From Clostridiales bacterium CHKCI006 (GTDB taxonomy: Bacteria > Bacillota_I > Bacilli_A > Erysipelotrichales > Coprobacillaceae), in the NCBI GenBank assembly GCA_900018345.1, contig FCNA01000021.1, positions 18,226 to 82,225 on the forward strand: DNA of 64,000 nucleotides, written 5' to 3'. Below, piece after piece: positions 53,678-63,234 of this stretch. Within the stretch, counting starts at the first letter, position 1. Each line of letters opens with the position of its first letter. Made by a program: the position numbers and the translations under genes. The notes beneath the pieces are model-generated. The model saw only the letters and a list, made by a program, of their open reading frames with translations. It made no database searches and was not told the DNA's origin.

Positions 53678-55940
53678 ACTGCAAAAGGTTTGGCGAAAAG
53701 GGAGTTTTCTAAGTCTCATGGTGTTGCTGCTTCTTTTAAATATTTTTCTCCTTTGGTATTTAAACCAGCCTACAGGGGATGAACCACCTCTTTCCGCCTA
53801 CAAAGCTGTCTGCCAGGATATTTCTGGTATGACAGAACATGAAAAGCTCACTTATATCAGTGATCTAAAAGAACAAGCGGACGGACTTTCTCTTGTAGAG
53901 CAGGTGCAGAGTCTCTACGGTCAGGGCAGCGAAGCCGGAGATTCCCTTGCAGAGCAGCTAAAGGAAAGCAATTCTGATATATATGAGAAGTATGAGGAAC
54001 TTTATCGCACAGGGGGTTATCTGGTTTACACAGACTCCTTGACAAAGGAGCGTAGTCTGCTTGACGAACTGTATGAAGAAATTTCCGCTGTATCCGGCTA
54101 TGATGATTATTTGGCTTCTGTACAAAAAAACAGCAGTCAACTTGGTGGAATATCCATTTTTCAATCATCTACAGCGGAAGAAAATTTTGGAAGCCGTAAT
54201 ATTGCAAAAAGTGCCGCAGACCATGCAGGGCTATCCTCAGAAAATATCCGCTGGTTCCCATCGAAAGGGATGACAATGGCGGTAGAAAGCCAGGCAACCG
54301 ACCTGTTGTTGCTTCTTTCCGTCTTCCTTTTCGTTGGCCAACTCATAACGGAAGAAAAGGGCAAGGGGTTATTTGCTATTACTCGTTCCACCAAACGAGG
54401 ATTATGGGCGGATATGGGGGCGAGAATTGTTGCCGTACTGATCCATGGTGGTGTGGTTTGCCTGTTGCTTTATGGTTCCAATTTGATTTATGCCAGCAGT
54501 ATGGCTGGGATTGGAAATTTATCTGCATCCCTTCAATCTTTGGCCCCCTATGTGGAAAGTAGTTTTCCGATTTCTTTAGCAACATTTCTGGCTCTTGGTT
54601 TGATAACAAAGATTGGCGTGGTATTCCTGCTGGGGTTACTGCTGGCTGCTTGTGCAGTTTACAGCTCCCATAGTTTCATACCACAGCTTGTAGGGATCGG
54701 ATTTTTAGGCTTGAACTGGATTTTATATGCCTTTATTCCGTCCTATTCGCATCTGAATTTGCTGAAACATCTTTCCTACTTTAGCATGCTTCGAACGGAT
54801 ACCTTATTTGGAACTTACCTCAACCTAAATATCATGGGATTCCCATTCAGCCGCACAAGCTGTTCATTGGTATTATTGGCCATTTTGCTTTCTGTAGGCA
54901 TTGTAGCTGTTCTACTGCTGTTTCGATATGGAAACCGACTGAGTATTAACCAGACATCAGGATATTTCCATTTGCCATTTCATCCGCATAACAGCTTATT
55001 TCGACATGAAGGATATAAAATTCTCATTGCCAATCGTGGGCTTCTGATTCTACTGGCCTTTGCCATCCTTCTGGGATGGAATGCTCTTGGAAAGAACTAC
55101 ACTCCATCGGCTGGCGAGCAATACTATCAGAGTATGATGCTCTCTTTAGAAGGTGAGCTTACCGAGGAAAAGGAAGCCAGTATAAAAGCAGAACAATCTC
55201 GCTATGACGAGGCATTTGCCCAAATTGAGCGAATTGATCAAATGGTAGCGGAAGGGAGTATCAGTGAAAATGCCGGAGACAGCATGAAAGAACCATGGTA
55301 CAGTGAATTAGCTTTCTATCCATGGTTTCAGCGAGTTCAGACGCAGTATGAACGAATTCTATCAGATGGCGGTGTATTTATCTACGATACAGGATACCTC
55401 TATCTTTTTGGCCAAATGGATGACGATTTTCTAATAAATCTTCTTCTAATTTCTCTATGCTTCAGTTTTGCTTTTGCCAATGTAATGGCAATGGAAGACA
55501 GTAAAGGACTTTGGGGCCTTCTATCTGCTACGAAGTTGGGAAGAAAACGGATTGTTAGGCATAAATGGATGGTATGTAGCGTTGCTTGTTTGGGAATTAC
55601 GCTGCTCCCCTGGTTCTTCCGTGGTTTATCGATTTCATCGGTCTATCCCATGGGTGAGATTTGGGCAGGAATACAGAGCATTCCGCAATACCAAGGTTTT
55701 CCTGTCAATCTACCACTTATATTGTTTTTAATGTTGACAGTACTTAGCCAACTTATATCGACTCAACTGATTTGTGCTGTGGTGCTGTTAATATCCAAAT
55801 GGAGAAAAAATTATTTTCAAACTCTGTTTTTAGCCCTGTTATTATTGGCAGCTCCACTGGTTTTGGCACAAATGGGGATAAGCATTATGAGGTGGTTTTC
55901 AGTCTGGCCATTGTATGGATGGACGGGGATGATTGGATAG
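53655..55940 (+). CDS. ABC transporter permease, large ABC-2 type
   Basis: Membrane protein of 761 residues in two halves, each with about six hydrophobic segments, joined by soluble stretches. An N-terminal membrane helix at 15-35 is followed by an extracellular region (about 45-200) and a cluster of helices; the second half repeats this pattern. Start at 53655 after GGAGGAAG. It likely exports or senses a peptide, forming the channel with the ATPase. Confidence 0.85.
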   Translation: MTALIRFELQKVWRKGSFLSLMVLLLLLNIFLLWYLNQPTGDEPPLSAYKAVCQDISGMTEHEKLTYISDLKEQADGLSLVEQVQSLYGQGSEAGDSLAEQLKESNSDIYEKYEELYRTGGYLVYTDSLTKERSLLDELYEEISAVSGYDDYLASVQKNSSQLGGISIFQSSTAEENFGSRNIAKSAADHAGLSSENIRWFPSKGMTMAVESQATDLLLLLSVFLFVGQLITEEKGKGLFAITRSTKRGLWADMGARIVAVLIHGGVVCLLLYGSNLIYASSMAGIGNLSASLQSLAPYVESSFPISLATFLALGLITKIGVVFLLGLLLAACAVYSSHSFIPQLVGIGFLGLNWILYAFIPSYSHLNLLKHLSYFSMLRTDTLFGTYLNLNIMGFPFSRTSCSLVLLAILLSVGIVAVLLLFRYGNRLSINQTSGYFHLPFHPHNSLFRHEGYKILIANRGLLILLAFAILLGWNALGKNYTPSAGEQYYQSMMLSLEGELTEEKEASIKAEQSRYDEAFAQIERIDQMVAEGSISENAGDSMKEPWYSELAFYPWFQRVQTQYERILSDGGVFIYDTGYLYLFGQMDDDFLINLLLISLCFSFAFANVMAMEDSKGLWGLLSATKLGRKRIVRHKWMVCSVACLGITLLPWFFRGLSISSVYPMGEIWAGIQSIPQYQGFPVNLPLILFLMLTVLSQLISTQLICAVVLLISKWRKNYFQTLFLALLLLAAPLVLAQMGISIMRWFSVWPLYGWTGMIG

Positions 55941-56392
55941 ATATCTGGGAGGTGATAGTTATCGGCCAAGTCATCATAATTGAACTACAAGAGCAAGACT
56001 CAACAGCTTTTCAAGATATTATATCTACCTTGAGGAATCACCCGGAACTGAAAAAGTGGCAAGTAGATGATGAGCCGGTACTATCTTTTCCTGGCCTGAC
56101 CATCTACTCAAGTAGGCGGAAGGTTTTTCGGGATCAGCAGGAAATACATTTAACAAATAAAGAATACGAAATCCTTCTTCTGCTGGTCATCCACAAGGGA
56201 TGGGTTTTAACCTACAATCAGATCTATGAGAAAGTATGGAAAGATTGCCCTACTGGAAACGAACGAAATACCATCGGCTTTCACATCTGCAACCTACGGG
56301 AAAAGCTATATCAAGCAACTCCCAATGCTCCCTTTACCATTCGATCTGTCCGGGAAGTCGGATATTGCTTTGAGATACAAGCAGAGAAATAA
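55919..56392 (+). CDS. Orphan winged-helix DNA-binding protein (OmpR C-terminal type, no receiver)
   Basis: About 157 residues. The C-terminal 95 residues are an OmpR/PhoB-type winged helix: TNKEYEILLLLVIHKGWVLTYNQIYEKVWKD, then NTIGFHICNLREKLYQ and TIRSVREVGYCFE. The N-terminal part (about 20-60) has no receiver features, only a short strand-helix (IIIELQEQDSTAFQDIISTL). Start is uncertain: ATG 55919 lies in the end of the permease gene, GTG 55952 follows GGGAG directly. Terminator after the stop. Confidence 0.75.
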   Translation: MDGDDWIDIWEVIVIGQVIIIELQEQDSTAFQDIISTLRNHPELKKWQVDDEPVLSFPGLTIYSSRRKVFRDQQEIHLTNKEYEILLLLVIHKGWVLTYNQIYEKVWKDCPTGNERNTIGFHICNLREKLYQATPNAPFTIRSVREVGYCFEIQAEK

Positions 56393-56396
56393 GAGT

Positions 56397-56438
56397 CAGC
56401 AGTCTGATCACCTCTCAGGCTGCTGTTCTTTTTTTTCT
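56397..56438 (+). terminator. Intrinsic terminator of the cargo operon
   Basis: CAGCAGTCTGA / TCAGGCTGCTG hairpin followed by eight T residues. Confidence 0.85.
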
Positions 56439-56494
56439 GCTGTAAATCTCTCTTACAGTGGGAAGTTCACCTTCTCCTGTCATCATGCCAGGTG

Positions 56495-56539
56495 CCACCT
56501 TTCACCAAAAGGGCGCAGTTGCCCCTTGGCGGAAGGTGG
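56495..56539. repeat. Nested inverted repeat between convergent genes
   Basis: CCACCTT (56495) pairs with AAGGTGG (56533), and inside it CCAA-AGGGC pairs with GCCC-TTGG across GCAGTT. TATTTTT follows on the plus strand, so it may also stop transcription coming from the left. Confidence 0.55.
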
Positions 56540-56552
56540 TATTTTTACATGG

Positions 56553-56813
56553 TCACGGTTTCCGGATTTGAAAAAGCAGGCTGCTCTTGCCGCCCCTGGC
56601 ACGGTACCTTTGCTCAGTGACGAGAAGATCTTCTTTTTTCAAGTCCTGGATTGCCCGTCTCACAGTTGATTCTGAAAGTTTCAGTTCACGGGCAATGGTC
56701 GGGATGGAGGGCCAGCATTCTCCATCCCGGTTCGCCCGTTCATATAGATACAGATAGACTGCCACTGCCCGGTGTGGCAGTTCCAAGCGGTAGAGAAAAT
56801 CAAGCCTGCCCAT
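56553..56813 (-). CDS. Small helix-turn-helix protein of conjugation module
   Basis: 86 residues with a winged helix (AVYLYLYERANRDGECWPSIPTIARELKLSESTVRRAIQDLKKEDLLVTEQ, about 17-67). Resembles HTH domains of plasmid-type replication initiators, but no initiator domain is attached. Start ATG after GGAGGTAAAGG, overlapping the coupling-protein gene by 14 nt. Probably a regulator of the transfer genes. Confidence 0.8.
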   Translation of the reverse strand: MGRLDFLYRLELPHRAVAVYLYLYERANRDGECWPSIPTIARELKLSESTVRRAIQDLKKEDLLVTEQRYRARGGKSSLLFQIRKP

Positions 56814-58707
56814 CTTCCTTTACCTCCGTGGATTTTGTTGTATGGAGCATCCGGCTCTCCCGTATGCTTTCATCCCCTTTACGCTCCGATCTGGCGGATC
56901 TTGGCGCAGTCCGCAGCCCTGTGCCGCCGCCTTTTCTTTTCTCCCTGGAGGATGACTCATTTCGCTCTGTCATAGCCTGTGTCTGCCCTCCTGCCGGTGG
57001 GATGGCCTCTGCTGGTGGTGCATCTTCCATTAGCCACTCTGGATGGTATTTCTTCACGATCCCGTCCAGTATCTCCTGCTTCTCGGCATAGGCCACCTTC
57101 CGGTTGCCCTTTTCCTCCACAGCATATTCTTCTTCAAACTGGATGCCCCATTTGAAGAATAGCTTCAGCTTGACCTTCATAGGATAGAAGCCGGTCTTCA
57201 TCACAATAAACTGACCTTTTGGCATGCTCTTGAGTTCATCCGGTGTCATGAGCGCCCGTTCCATCATCTGTAGGGATTGGGACGGATCGTTCTTCCCCCG
57301 GCTGACCGATCCGGACATGACCGTCCGGCTCCCCAGAGCCTTGGATAGCACCTCCGCCGAGGAACTATTAGGTGCAAAGCCGCCGAAGATGGTAAGCTGG
57401 GTATTGTCCACGATAATCTCCGCCCCTTCTTTGCCATAGTTCTTTTCAAGCTGAGCAAAGGATTGGATCACCGGCACGATCTGAAGGCGGCGAGAACGAG
57501 AGGCTGAGAACATCATCTCGGCGCTCTCAATTTTCGGAAGGGTGCCGAATTCATCACAGTAAAACACACAACGATTTTTCAGTTTTCCGCCCATCTCGTC
57601 CGCCACGGCCAGGATCTCCCGGTAGAGCTGCTGGATGATCAGGGAGATCATGAAGAAGGTGTTGGGATTTTCCTCCGGCATGATCAGGAAGATGGCACAC
57701 TTCTCCCGGCAGAACTTCTCCGCATCAATCTCTGTATCAAAGCACAGGAGTTGCTCCAGCTCGGAATCCAGAAAGGCATTCAGCCTGGACAGGGCGGTAC
57801 TCATGACACTGGCCATAGATTGTTCGGCGGTATTGAGGGCGGCCCCGGCAAACCATTTCGCTTTGTGGTCATCCGGCAGAAGCTCCATGAGCTGTTGGAA
57901 CTGATTTTTGCCTTTTTTCTGTGAGGGAGCCAGCAGTTCCTGGATGATTTTGAACACGGAGACGATGTGACGCTTCTCCGGTTCGCAGAACTCCGCTACC
58001 AGCAGGATGGTCGCAGTCAGCAGACCTTCCGCCGCATCATAGAAATAGGCGTTCTGGCCAAAGCTGGCAGCATCCATCCCGGAGAGGATAATGGTCTTAC
58101 TGATAATCTTGGCATACTTCTCACAACGGGCCTTGTAGACCAGCTCCTTCGGGTTTTCCTTGTATAAATCCATATACTTGTTTACCAGATGAAGCAGATT
58201 GTTACCATTACTCCGGGTGGGATTTCTCAGATCAATTACCGATACCTGATACCCATAATGCTCTTTGGCGATGGTTCCATAATTTCGCATGACATCGCCC
58301 TTGGTGTCGGTTGAGAGAAAGCTCATACCAGAGGCACAGGCGTATTCGATACAGGGATAGAGCCAATAGGCAGTTTTGCCGACACCGGCGGCACCGATCA
58401 TCAGGGCATGGACATCGCCGGTATCGATGAGGGCTGTGGTTCCGCCCTTGGAGTTGGTACATCCCACCACAATTCCCTGATCTTTTGGTAGATGTTTGCC
58501 TTGCCGCCACAGCTCCGGCTCAAAGGGGATGTACCGATAGGTTTTCCGGATCTCCGCTTTTGTGGCCCACCTCGCAGTACCATGCTGGCCATTGCCAACG
58601 GTCTTGCTCTTGATGTTGAGGGTGTACATGTGGGCAATCAACGAGACGCCGCCCAGGACACCAAGCATTATTACAGCTACAAGAATTAAAGTTGCGATAT
58701 TATCCAT
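56800..58707 (-). CDS. VirD4/TraG-family type IV coupling protein
   Basis: DNA-pumping ATPase of about 635 residues that brings the relaxase-DNA complex to a secretion channel. Two N-terminal hydrophobic stretches (about 4-28), Walker A GAAGVGKTAYWL, TKGDVMRNYG, Walker B-like FYCDEFGTLPKI, and the AFVVPVIQS-type motif. Start at 58707 (MDNIATLIL). A 16-codon frame (58686-58736), preceded by AAGGAG, overlaps this start and may couple translation. Confidence 0.9.
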   Translation of the reverse strand: MDNIATLILVAVIMLGVLGGVSLIAHMYTLNIKSKTVGNGQHGTARWATKAEIRKTYRYIPFEPELWRQGKHLPKDQGIVVGCTNSKGGTTALIDTGDVHALMIGAAGVGKTAYWLYPCIEYACASGMSFLSTDTKGDVMRNYGTIAKEHYGYQVSVIDLRNPTRSNGNNLLHLVNKYMDLYKENPKELVYKARCEKYAKIISKTIILSGMDAASFGQNAYFYDAAEGLLTATILLVAEFCEPEKRHIVSVFKIIQELLAPSQKKGKNQFQQLMELLPDDHKAKWFAGAALNTAEQSMASVMSTALSRLNAFLDSELEQLLCFDTEIDAEKFCREKCAIFLIMPEENPNTFFMISLIIQQLYREILAVADEMGGKLKNRCVFYCDEFGTLPKIESAEMMFSASRSRRLQIVPVIQSFAQLEKNYGKEGAEIIVDNTQLTIFGGFAPNSSSAEVLSKALGSRTVMSGSVSRGKNDPSQSLQMMERALMTPDELKSMPKGQFIVMKTGFYPMKVKLKLFFKWGIQFEEEYAVEEKGNRKVAYAEKQEILDGIVKKYHPEWLMEDAPPAEAIPPAGGQTQAMTERNESSSREKRKGGGTGLRTAPRSARSERKGDESIRESRMLHTTKSTEVKEDGQA

Positions 58708-58757
58708 AGGACAACACGCTTTCCAGGTTTCTTCATCACTCCTTTTCATTTAGATTT

Positions 58758-60194
58758 TTATTGCTGCATTGCCATTGATGAGGATTCGGTTTGGCATGAT
58801 GATTCCCTCCTTTGCATTTCCAGTTGCTCACGCTCCACGTAAGTCTCCAGCCGCAGACAGTCCACTGCCAGGGAGAGCGTATTCTTGATCTGTTCCATCT
58901 GCGCCGATTCCGGCAGGATCTCATTTTTCTGAAAAGCCTGCCCGATTTCCTCTAAGCGCTCCCCGATCTCAGCGATGCGGGCTTTGTAGCCAATCTTATC
59001 ATGATGAGGCGCATAGAGACGGAGCAGGATCTTCTCATATTGCTGTACGCTGTAGGACTTCTCCAGCGAGGCAAATTGTTTCCGGCCCAATAAAAAAGCA
59101 ATCCCCGCCATTTCAGAGGATTGCTCGATCACATCCATGGGCCGATCCATGGAGAGCTGTTTTAGTTTCTGGTATTGCTCCCTTAATTCATCCAGCGGAT
59201 ATTTTGGACACCTGTCATCAGTAAAGGCGATAGCCAGATCTTGACAGAGCGTTTTCATCCGTACCAGTCCTGGATGCTCTGTGCCGGGGATGGGTTCCAG
59301 CCCATGTTCGCTTTTGAGGCCCTCGTTCCAGTCCTTAAATCTCGGCTGCTCCGCAATGACCGTATAGGCGCCAATCCGCAGGATTTCTTCCTTCAGACGA
59401 TAGTTCCCCTCAATGCCTGCGCTGTCATGATCGAGGCAGGTGACCACGGTATCGATCTGCGGATTCGTTTTCAGGATATGCATTGCCCCATAAGTGGCTG
59501 TGGAACAGAGAGCCACATAGCTGTGTTCCTGCCAGTTCTCCTTATGCAGAGAAAGATAGGACAGCATATCAATCGGGGCCTCAAACACATACAGCCGATT
59601 GCTTTTTCCGATGTGGTGAAAACTGTAATCCGGATTGCTGCTGTCCACGTTGCCCTTGAAGCCGCTGTCCGAGTAGGTGCCTCGTTTATGGGCATGACGG
59701 GCAATCCCATTTTCATCCACACCCACAAAGACCGCATTGTGATATTCTGAATCCTCATAGAGCAAACCAGCCCGGACAAATGCATTGACAACCTCCCGAT
59801 CCAGAAACCTTGCTTTCAGAAGATACGCATAAACCCTTCGCATGTCCTCATTCTTCGCTGGAAGGGCAAAGGACTTTTTCTCCTTCGCCGGTACATCCTT
59901 CTGCGGGAGGATGACAACGCCTTGCTGTTCCAGGAGAAACTTCACCGCCTCCGGGAAATCCAAACCATAAAACTCTCTGGCAAATGCAATAGCATCGCCA
60001 CCTCCACTATCTGGTTCATACTGATTAAACCACAGATTTCCCCGGATCGTGATCTTTTCTCCTCCGTGATTCCATTTGTATTCCGATCCGGATCGTTCCA
60101 CCTTTTCACCCTGTCCGAGAAGGAAAGACCGCAGATCCGTGCGGCGGGCCTGATCTTTTTGTTCTTCAGTAAAGTGAATATAGGTTGTGGCCAT
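58758..60194 (-). CDS. DUF3991/TOPRIM domain protein (primase-like)
   Basis: 478 residues. N-terminal DUF3991-type zinc-free segment with WNHGGEKITIRGNLWFNQYEPDSGGGDAIAF (about 45-75), then DUF3991 and a TOPRIM domain with LYVFEAPIDMLSY and TCLDHDSAGIEGN (the acidic DxD). Such proteins occur next to relaxases in Gram-positive mobilizable elements and may prime DNA in the recipient. Start after AAAGGAGG; 13 nt after the relaxase gene. Confidence 0.88.
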   Translation of the reverse strand: MATTYIHFTEEQKDQARRTDLRSFLLGQGEKVERSGSEYKWNHGGEKITIRGNLWFNQYEPDSGGGDAIAFAREFYGLDFPEAVKFLLEQQGVVILPQKDVPAKEKKSFALPAKNEDMRRVYAYLLKARFLDREVVNAFVRAGLLYEDSEYHNAVFVGVDENGIARHAHKRGTYSDSGFKGNVDSSNPDYSFHHIGKSNRLYVFEAPIDMLSYLSLHKENWQEHSYVALCSTATYGAMHILKTNPQIDTVVTCLDHDSAGIEGNYRLKEEILRIGAYTVIAEQPRFKDWNEGLKSEHGLEPIPGTEHPGLVRMKTLCQDLAIAFTDDRCPKYPLDELREQYQKLKQLSMDRPMDVIEQSSEMAGIAFLLGRKQFASLEKSYSVQQYEKILLRLYAPHHDKIGYKARIAEIGERLEEIGQAFQKNEILPESAQMEQIKNTLSLAVDCLRLETYVEREQLEMQRRESSCQTESSSMAMQQ

Positions 60195-60207
60195 AGAACC
60201 TCCTTTC

Positions 60208-63159
60208 TCAGCCCTGCTTCAAACCATGGGCCTGTTTCTTTTCATCGATCTTGCGCTTCAGCTTTCTGTCTATACCGCCCTTACCACCTTTGCGCTCGTC
60301 CTCGATCCGGTTCTGGATGATCCGAGCCAGATGCTGTAAAAGCCGCAGGCTACCCAAGGCCGCCGACCAATTCCGGTTGCTGTGGACGCTTTGAAGAAGC
60401 TGGGCAGCATAGACATTCCCCTGATCGGCAGAAGCGGTCAGATAGGAAATGGCTTTTTCCATGTCCTGCTCCACCTCCCGGCCATACAGGAACAGCTTGC
60501 CGAGTTGATACTGAGCGAAAGCATTTCCCTGATCCGCTGCCCTGGTAAACCAATACAGCACCGCATTCGCATCCTTTGGGATACCTTCATCGGCCAGATA
60601 GAGTTTTCCGAGAAGATATTGTGCGTACTCATGATCCTGCTCGGCAGCTCTTGTCAGATAGAGGATGGCCTTGGGGATGTCCTTCGGGAGCAGTTCTCCA
60701 GTGGAAAAGACCTTGCCCAGCAGATACTGTGCTGCCGAGAATCCTTTATCAGCAGAGAAAGCAAGCAGCTCCATGGCTCTTGGAAGATCCTGCGGGAGGA
60801 GTATTCCTTCCAGCAGCGCTTTTCCCAAAGCATATGCCGCATAGGGATTGTTCCGTGACACCGCTCTTTCCAGAAGAGAAACCGCACGAGGAGTATCTTG
60901 GGGAAAATCCACGCCTTGCAGTAGTGCTTTCCCTAAGAGGTATTCTGCATAGGGATTTTCTTTCTTCACTGCTTCCTCCAGCCAGCGCAAAGCGTACTCT
61001 GGATTCTTAGGGATCTCTTTTCCTTCCAGAAACAGCTTGCCGAGAGCGTACATGGCATAATCATGGCCCTTCCTTGCTGCGCCCATGAGATAGTCGATTG
61101 CCTTTTTCACATCCCGGCCAGAGAAATCTCTATTCAGATACAATTTCCCCAGGCCATACATGGCATCGGTATTACCAAGCTCCGCCGCCTTTTCAAAGTA
61201 CATTCTGGCCTGCTCTGGATCTTTCTCTGTTCCTGTGCCAGTAAGATTCATCTGGCCCAGGCGGTAGTACAATTTGTCATCTGCCATGTTTTGTTCGATT
61301 TCCAAGAATCCCTGATACGCTTGCTTGTACCATTGCTCCGATGCCGCCTGATCTGGCGCAGTGCCAATCCCCTTCCGGCACATCCGGCCCAGTTCATACT
61401 GAGCATAAGCATTCGGCTTATCCCCATCTGTAGCTGCCATGGTAAACAGAGAAAATGCCCTTTCCTCATTCTGTTCCACGCCTTGGCCCCGACGATAAAG
61501 ACTTCCCAAGGCATAGGCGGCAAAGGGATTTCCTTCCGCAACAGATTTTTCATACCACTCGGCAGCTTTCAGATAGTCCTGATCCACGCCATAGCCGAAG
61601 GCGTACATCTTGCCGATCCGGTATCGGAGATACCCTGGCTTTTCCTCCTTTGGCTCTCTGGCGCAGAAAGCAGAGAATGCTTTTCGGAACCATTCCTGTG
61701 CCTGTTCTTCATCCTTTTCACAGCCAAGACCGGCCAGAACCATTTTGCCAAGATCATGCATGGCAAAACCGTTGCCACGCAGAGCTTCTTCCTTCAGGCC
61801 GACCAGGGCCTGTTCAAAATCCGGTTTGGATGTCTTGGTGCCATAGAGAAATGCACGGGCCGCTTTATATTCACTCGTCCACCAGGTATCCTTCTTCCAG
61901 CCCCAGCCGCCAGAGTAAGAGCGAAAGCCGGGAGGCGGATCTGGCTCGATGGGATCGCTTGCCTGAGAATCTGATTCCGAAGCTTCTGGCATTTCCAGAT
62001 CGGGAGCATCCTCCTGGGCCGGTTCCTCCACCACATCCTGCCGGTCAGCATGAAGGCCCTGGGCTTCCTGTATCACTGCATTCTTGATCGGCTTGAATTC
62101 TTTATTCTGCGAGAGCGGTACTCGCTGTGGAAGTGCTTCTGTATAAACCTGAAGCGCTTCTTCTTTCTGCTCGTACCACAGATTGTAAAGAGCAGCGATC
62201 TTTTCATCTGCCGCCAGTTCATCCACGATGGCATCCACCAGAGCTTTCACATCCGCTTTCAGATAACCATAGACCTTTTTCCCTTTGGTTTTGGAAAGCC
62301 GGTCAGCCAAACGTAGGAGCAGTTCTTCCACCTTGGGATTATCATAGGTTCCGGCATTGATGCGGGAGACGACCTCTGCGATCAGCTCCTTACTTTGTAG
62401 GCGCAGTTCATCCCTCTGAACAGTCTGCTTTTCATAAATGCAAAGCAGATCCTGCTCAAAGATATCCTTGGCCAGGGAAGACCGCATCTTCGCCACGCCT
62501 TGTTTGGTGAGGAAACCTTCATTCTCCATGGTAGAGTACGCCAGCAAGTGAATATGGGGATGGTGGCTTTCATTGTGAAAAGCCGCATACCATTTCAGAT
62601 GATCCATAGGGATCTTCAGGCTGTCGGCCAAAGCCTGCGTCTGCGTCCGGAGCATATCCCTCCACCGGACGCCGGTATTGAAACCGAGGCGCTCTGCATC
62701 CTCCCGGCGCAGAGAAATAATGAGCGTCCACACATTTCCCTGATGAGCGTTCAACTCCTGGGATACCTCTTTTAGCTTGACCTGAACACCATCATCTGTG
62801 AACAGCCCATGGCTGCCGAACCGTTCCGCACCGGGCCGAGTGCCGATATAGTCGGCATAGGTTTTCTGGTTCAGAATCTCATGGGCATTGTCCTCAATGG
62901 CACGAGTGATAAATTCAGAGGCAGCTCCCACAGTCTTTTCTCTCTGGTAGTCCTCATACTCCAGCATCGTGGAACTATCCGGGAAATCCCGCAGGATCTT
63001 TTCAATAAGCTTTTGTTGTTTCACTGTTGTGGGAGCCAGCTTGAAAGACTCATCGATCTTCTCCACACCTTCACGAGTGGCAATGTAGGTGGCGTACCCG
63101 CCAATGGGCTTTTCCTGATCCGGCTTCAGGTACTTGAATTTGGTGACCAGACGAGCCAT
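60208..63159 (-). CDS. MobP-type relaxase fused to Sel1 repeats
   Basis: Conjugative relaxase of 983 residues. Residues about 1-260 form the nicking domain: the histidine triad is FHNESHHPHIHLLAYS, with conserved Tyr candidates upstream. A linker rich in Pro/Glu (about 370-430) leads to about twelve Sel1-like repeats of 36 residues (pattern A-x2-LG-K-x2-L-x-G), about residues 455-935, then a basic tail. MobP3-like relaxases with such tails occur in gut Bacillota. Start ATG after GGAGGTTTCCC. Confidence 0.88.
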   Translation of the reverse strand: MARLVTKFKYLKPDQEKPIGGYATYIATREGVEKIDESFKLAPTTVKQQKLIEKILRDFPDSSTMLEYEDYQREKTVGAASEFITRAIEDNAHEILNQKTYADYIGTRPGAERFGSHGLFTDDGVQVKLKEVSQELNAHQGNVWTLIISLRREDAERLGFNTGVRWRDMLRTQTQALADSLKIPMDHLKWYAAFHNESHHPHIHLLAYSTMENEGFLTKQGVAKMRSSLAKDIFEQDLLCIYEKQTVQRDELRLQSKELIAEVVSRINAGTYDNPKVEELLLRLADRLSKTKGKKVYGYLKADVKALVDAIVDELAADEKIAALYNLWYEQKEEALQVYTEALPQRVPLSQNKEFKPIKNAVIQEAQGLHADRQDVVEEPAQEDAPDLEMPEASESDSQASDPIEPDPPPGFRSYSGGWGWKKDTWWTSEYKAARAFLYGTKTSKPDFEQALVGLKEEALRGNGFAMHDLGKMVLAGLGCEKDEEQAQEWFRKAFSAFCAREPKEEKPGYLRYRIGKMYAFGYGVDQDYLKAAEWYEKSVAEGNPFAAYALGSLYRRGQGVEQNEERAFSLFTMAATDGDKPNAYAQYELGRMCRKGIGTAPDQAASEQWYKQAYQGFLEIEQNMADDKLYYRLGQMNLTGTGTEKDPEQARMYFEKAAELGNTDAMYGLGKLYLNRDFSGRDVKKAIDYLMGAARKGHDYAMYALGKLFLEGKEIPKNPEYALRWLEEAVKKENPYAEYLLGKALLQGVDFPQDTPRAVSLLERAVSRNNPYAAYALGKALLEGILLPQDLPRAMELLAFSADKGFSAAQYLLGKVFSTGELLPKDIPKAILYLTRAAEQDHEYAQYLLGKLYLADEGIPKDANAVLYWFTRAADQGNAFAQYQLGKLFLYGREVEQDMEKAISYLTASADQGNVYAAQLLQSVHSNRNWSAALGSLRLLQHLARIIQNRIEDERKGGKGGIDRKLKRKIDEKKQAHGLKQG

Positions 63160-63185
63160 GGGAAACCTCCTTCCGTTTTAGAGTA

Positions 63186-63223
63186 AAGAAAAAGCAGGAG
63201 ACCTCGTAAGAGATTTCCTGCTT
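63186..63223 (-). terminator. Terminator between element genes
   Basis: AAGCAGGA / TCCTGCTT hairpin with T-run on the minus strand, 12 nt after the stop of the 63235-63600 gene. Confidence 0.75.
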
Positions 63224-63234
63224 AAATCATACAA

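Noticed and set aside
60208..61950. DNA tandem-repeat array
   Set aside because: The periodicity is that of codons for Sel1 protein repeats; the DNA copies are diverged and form one open reading frame.
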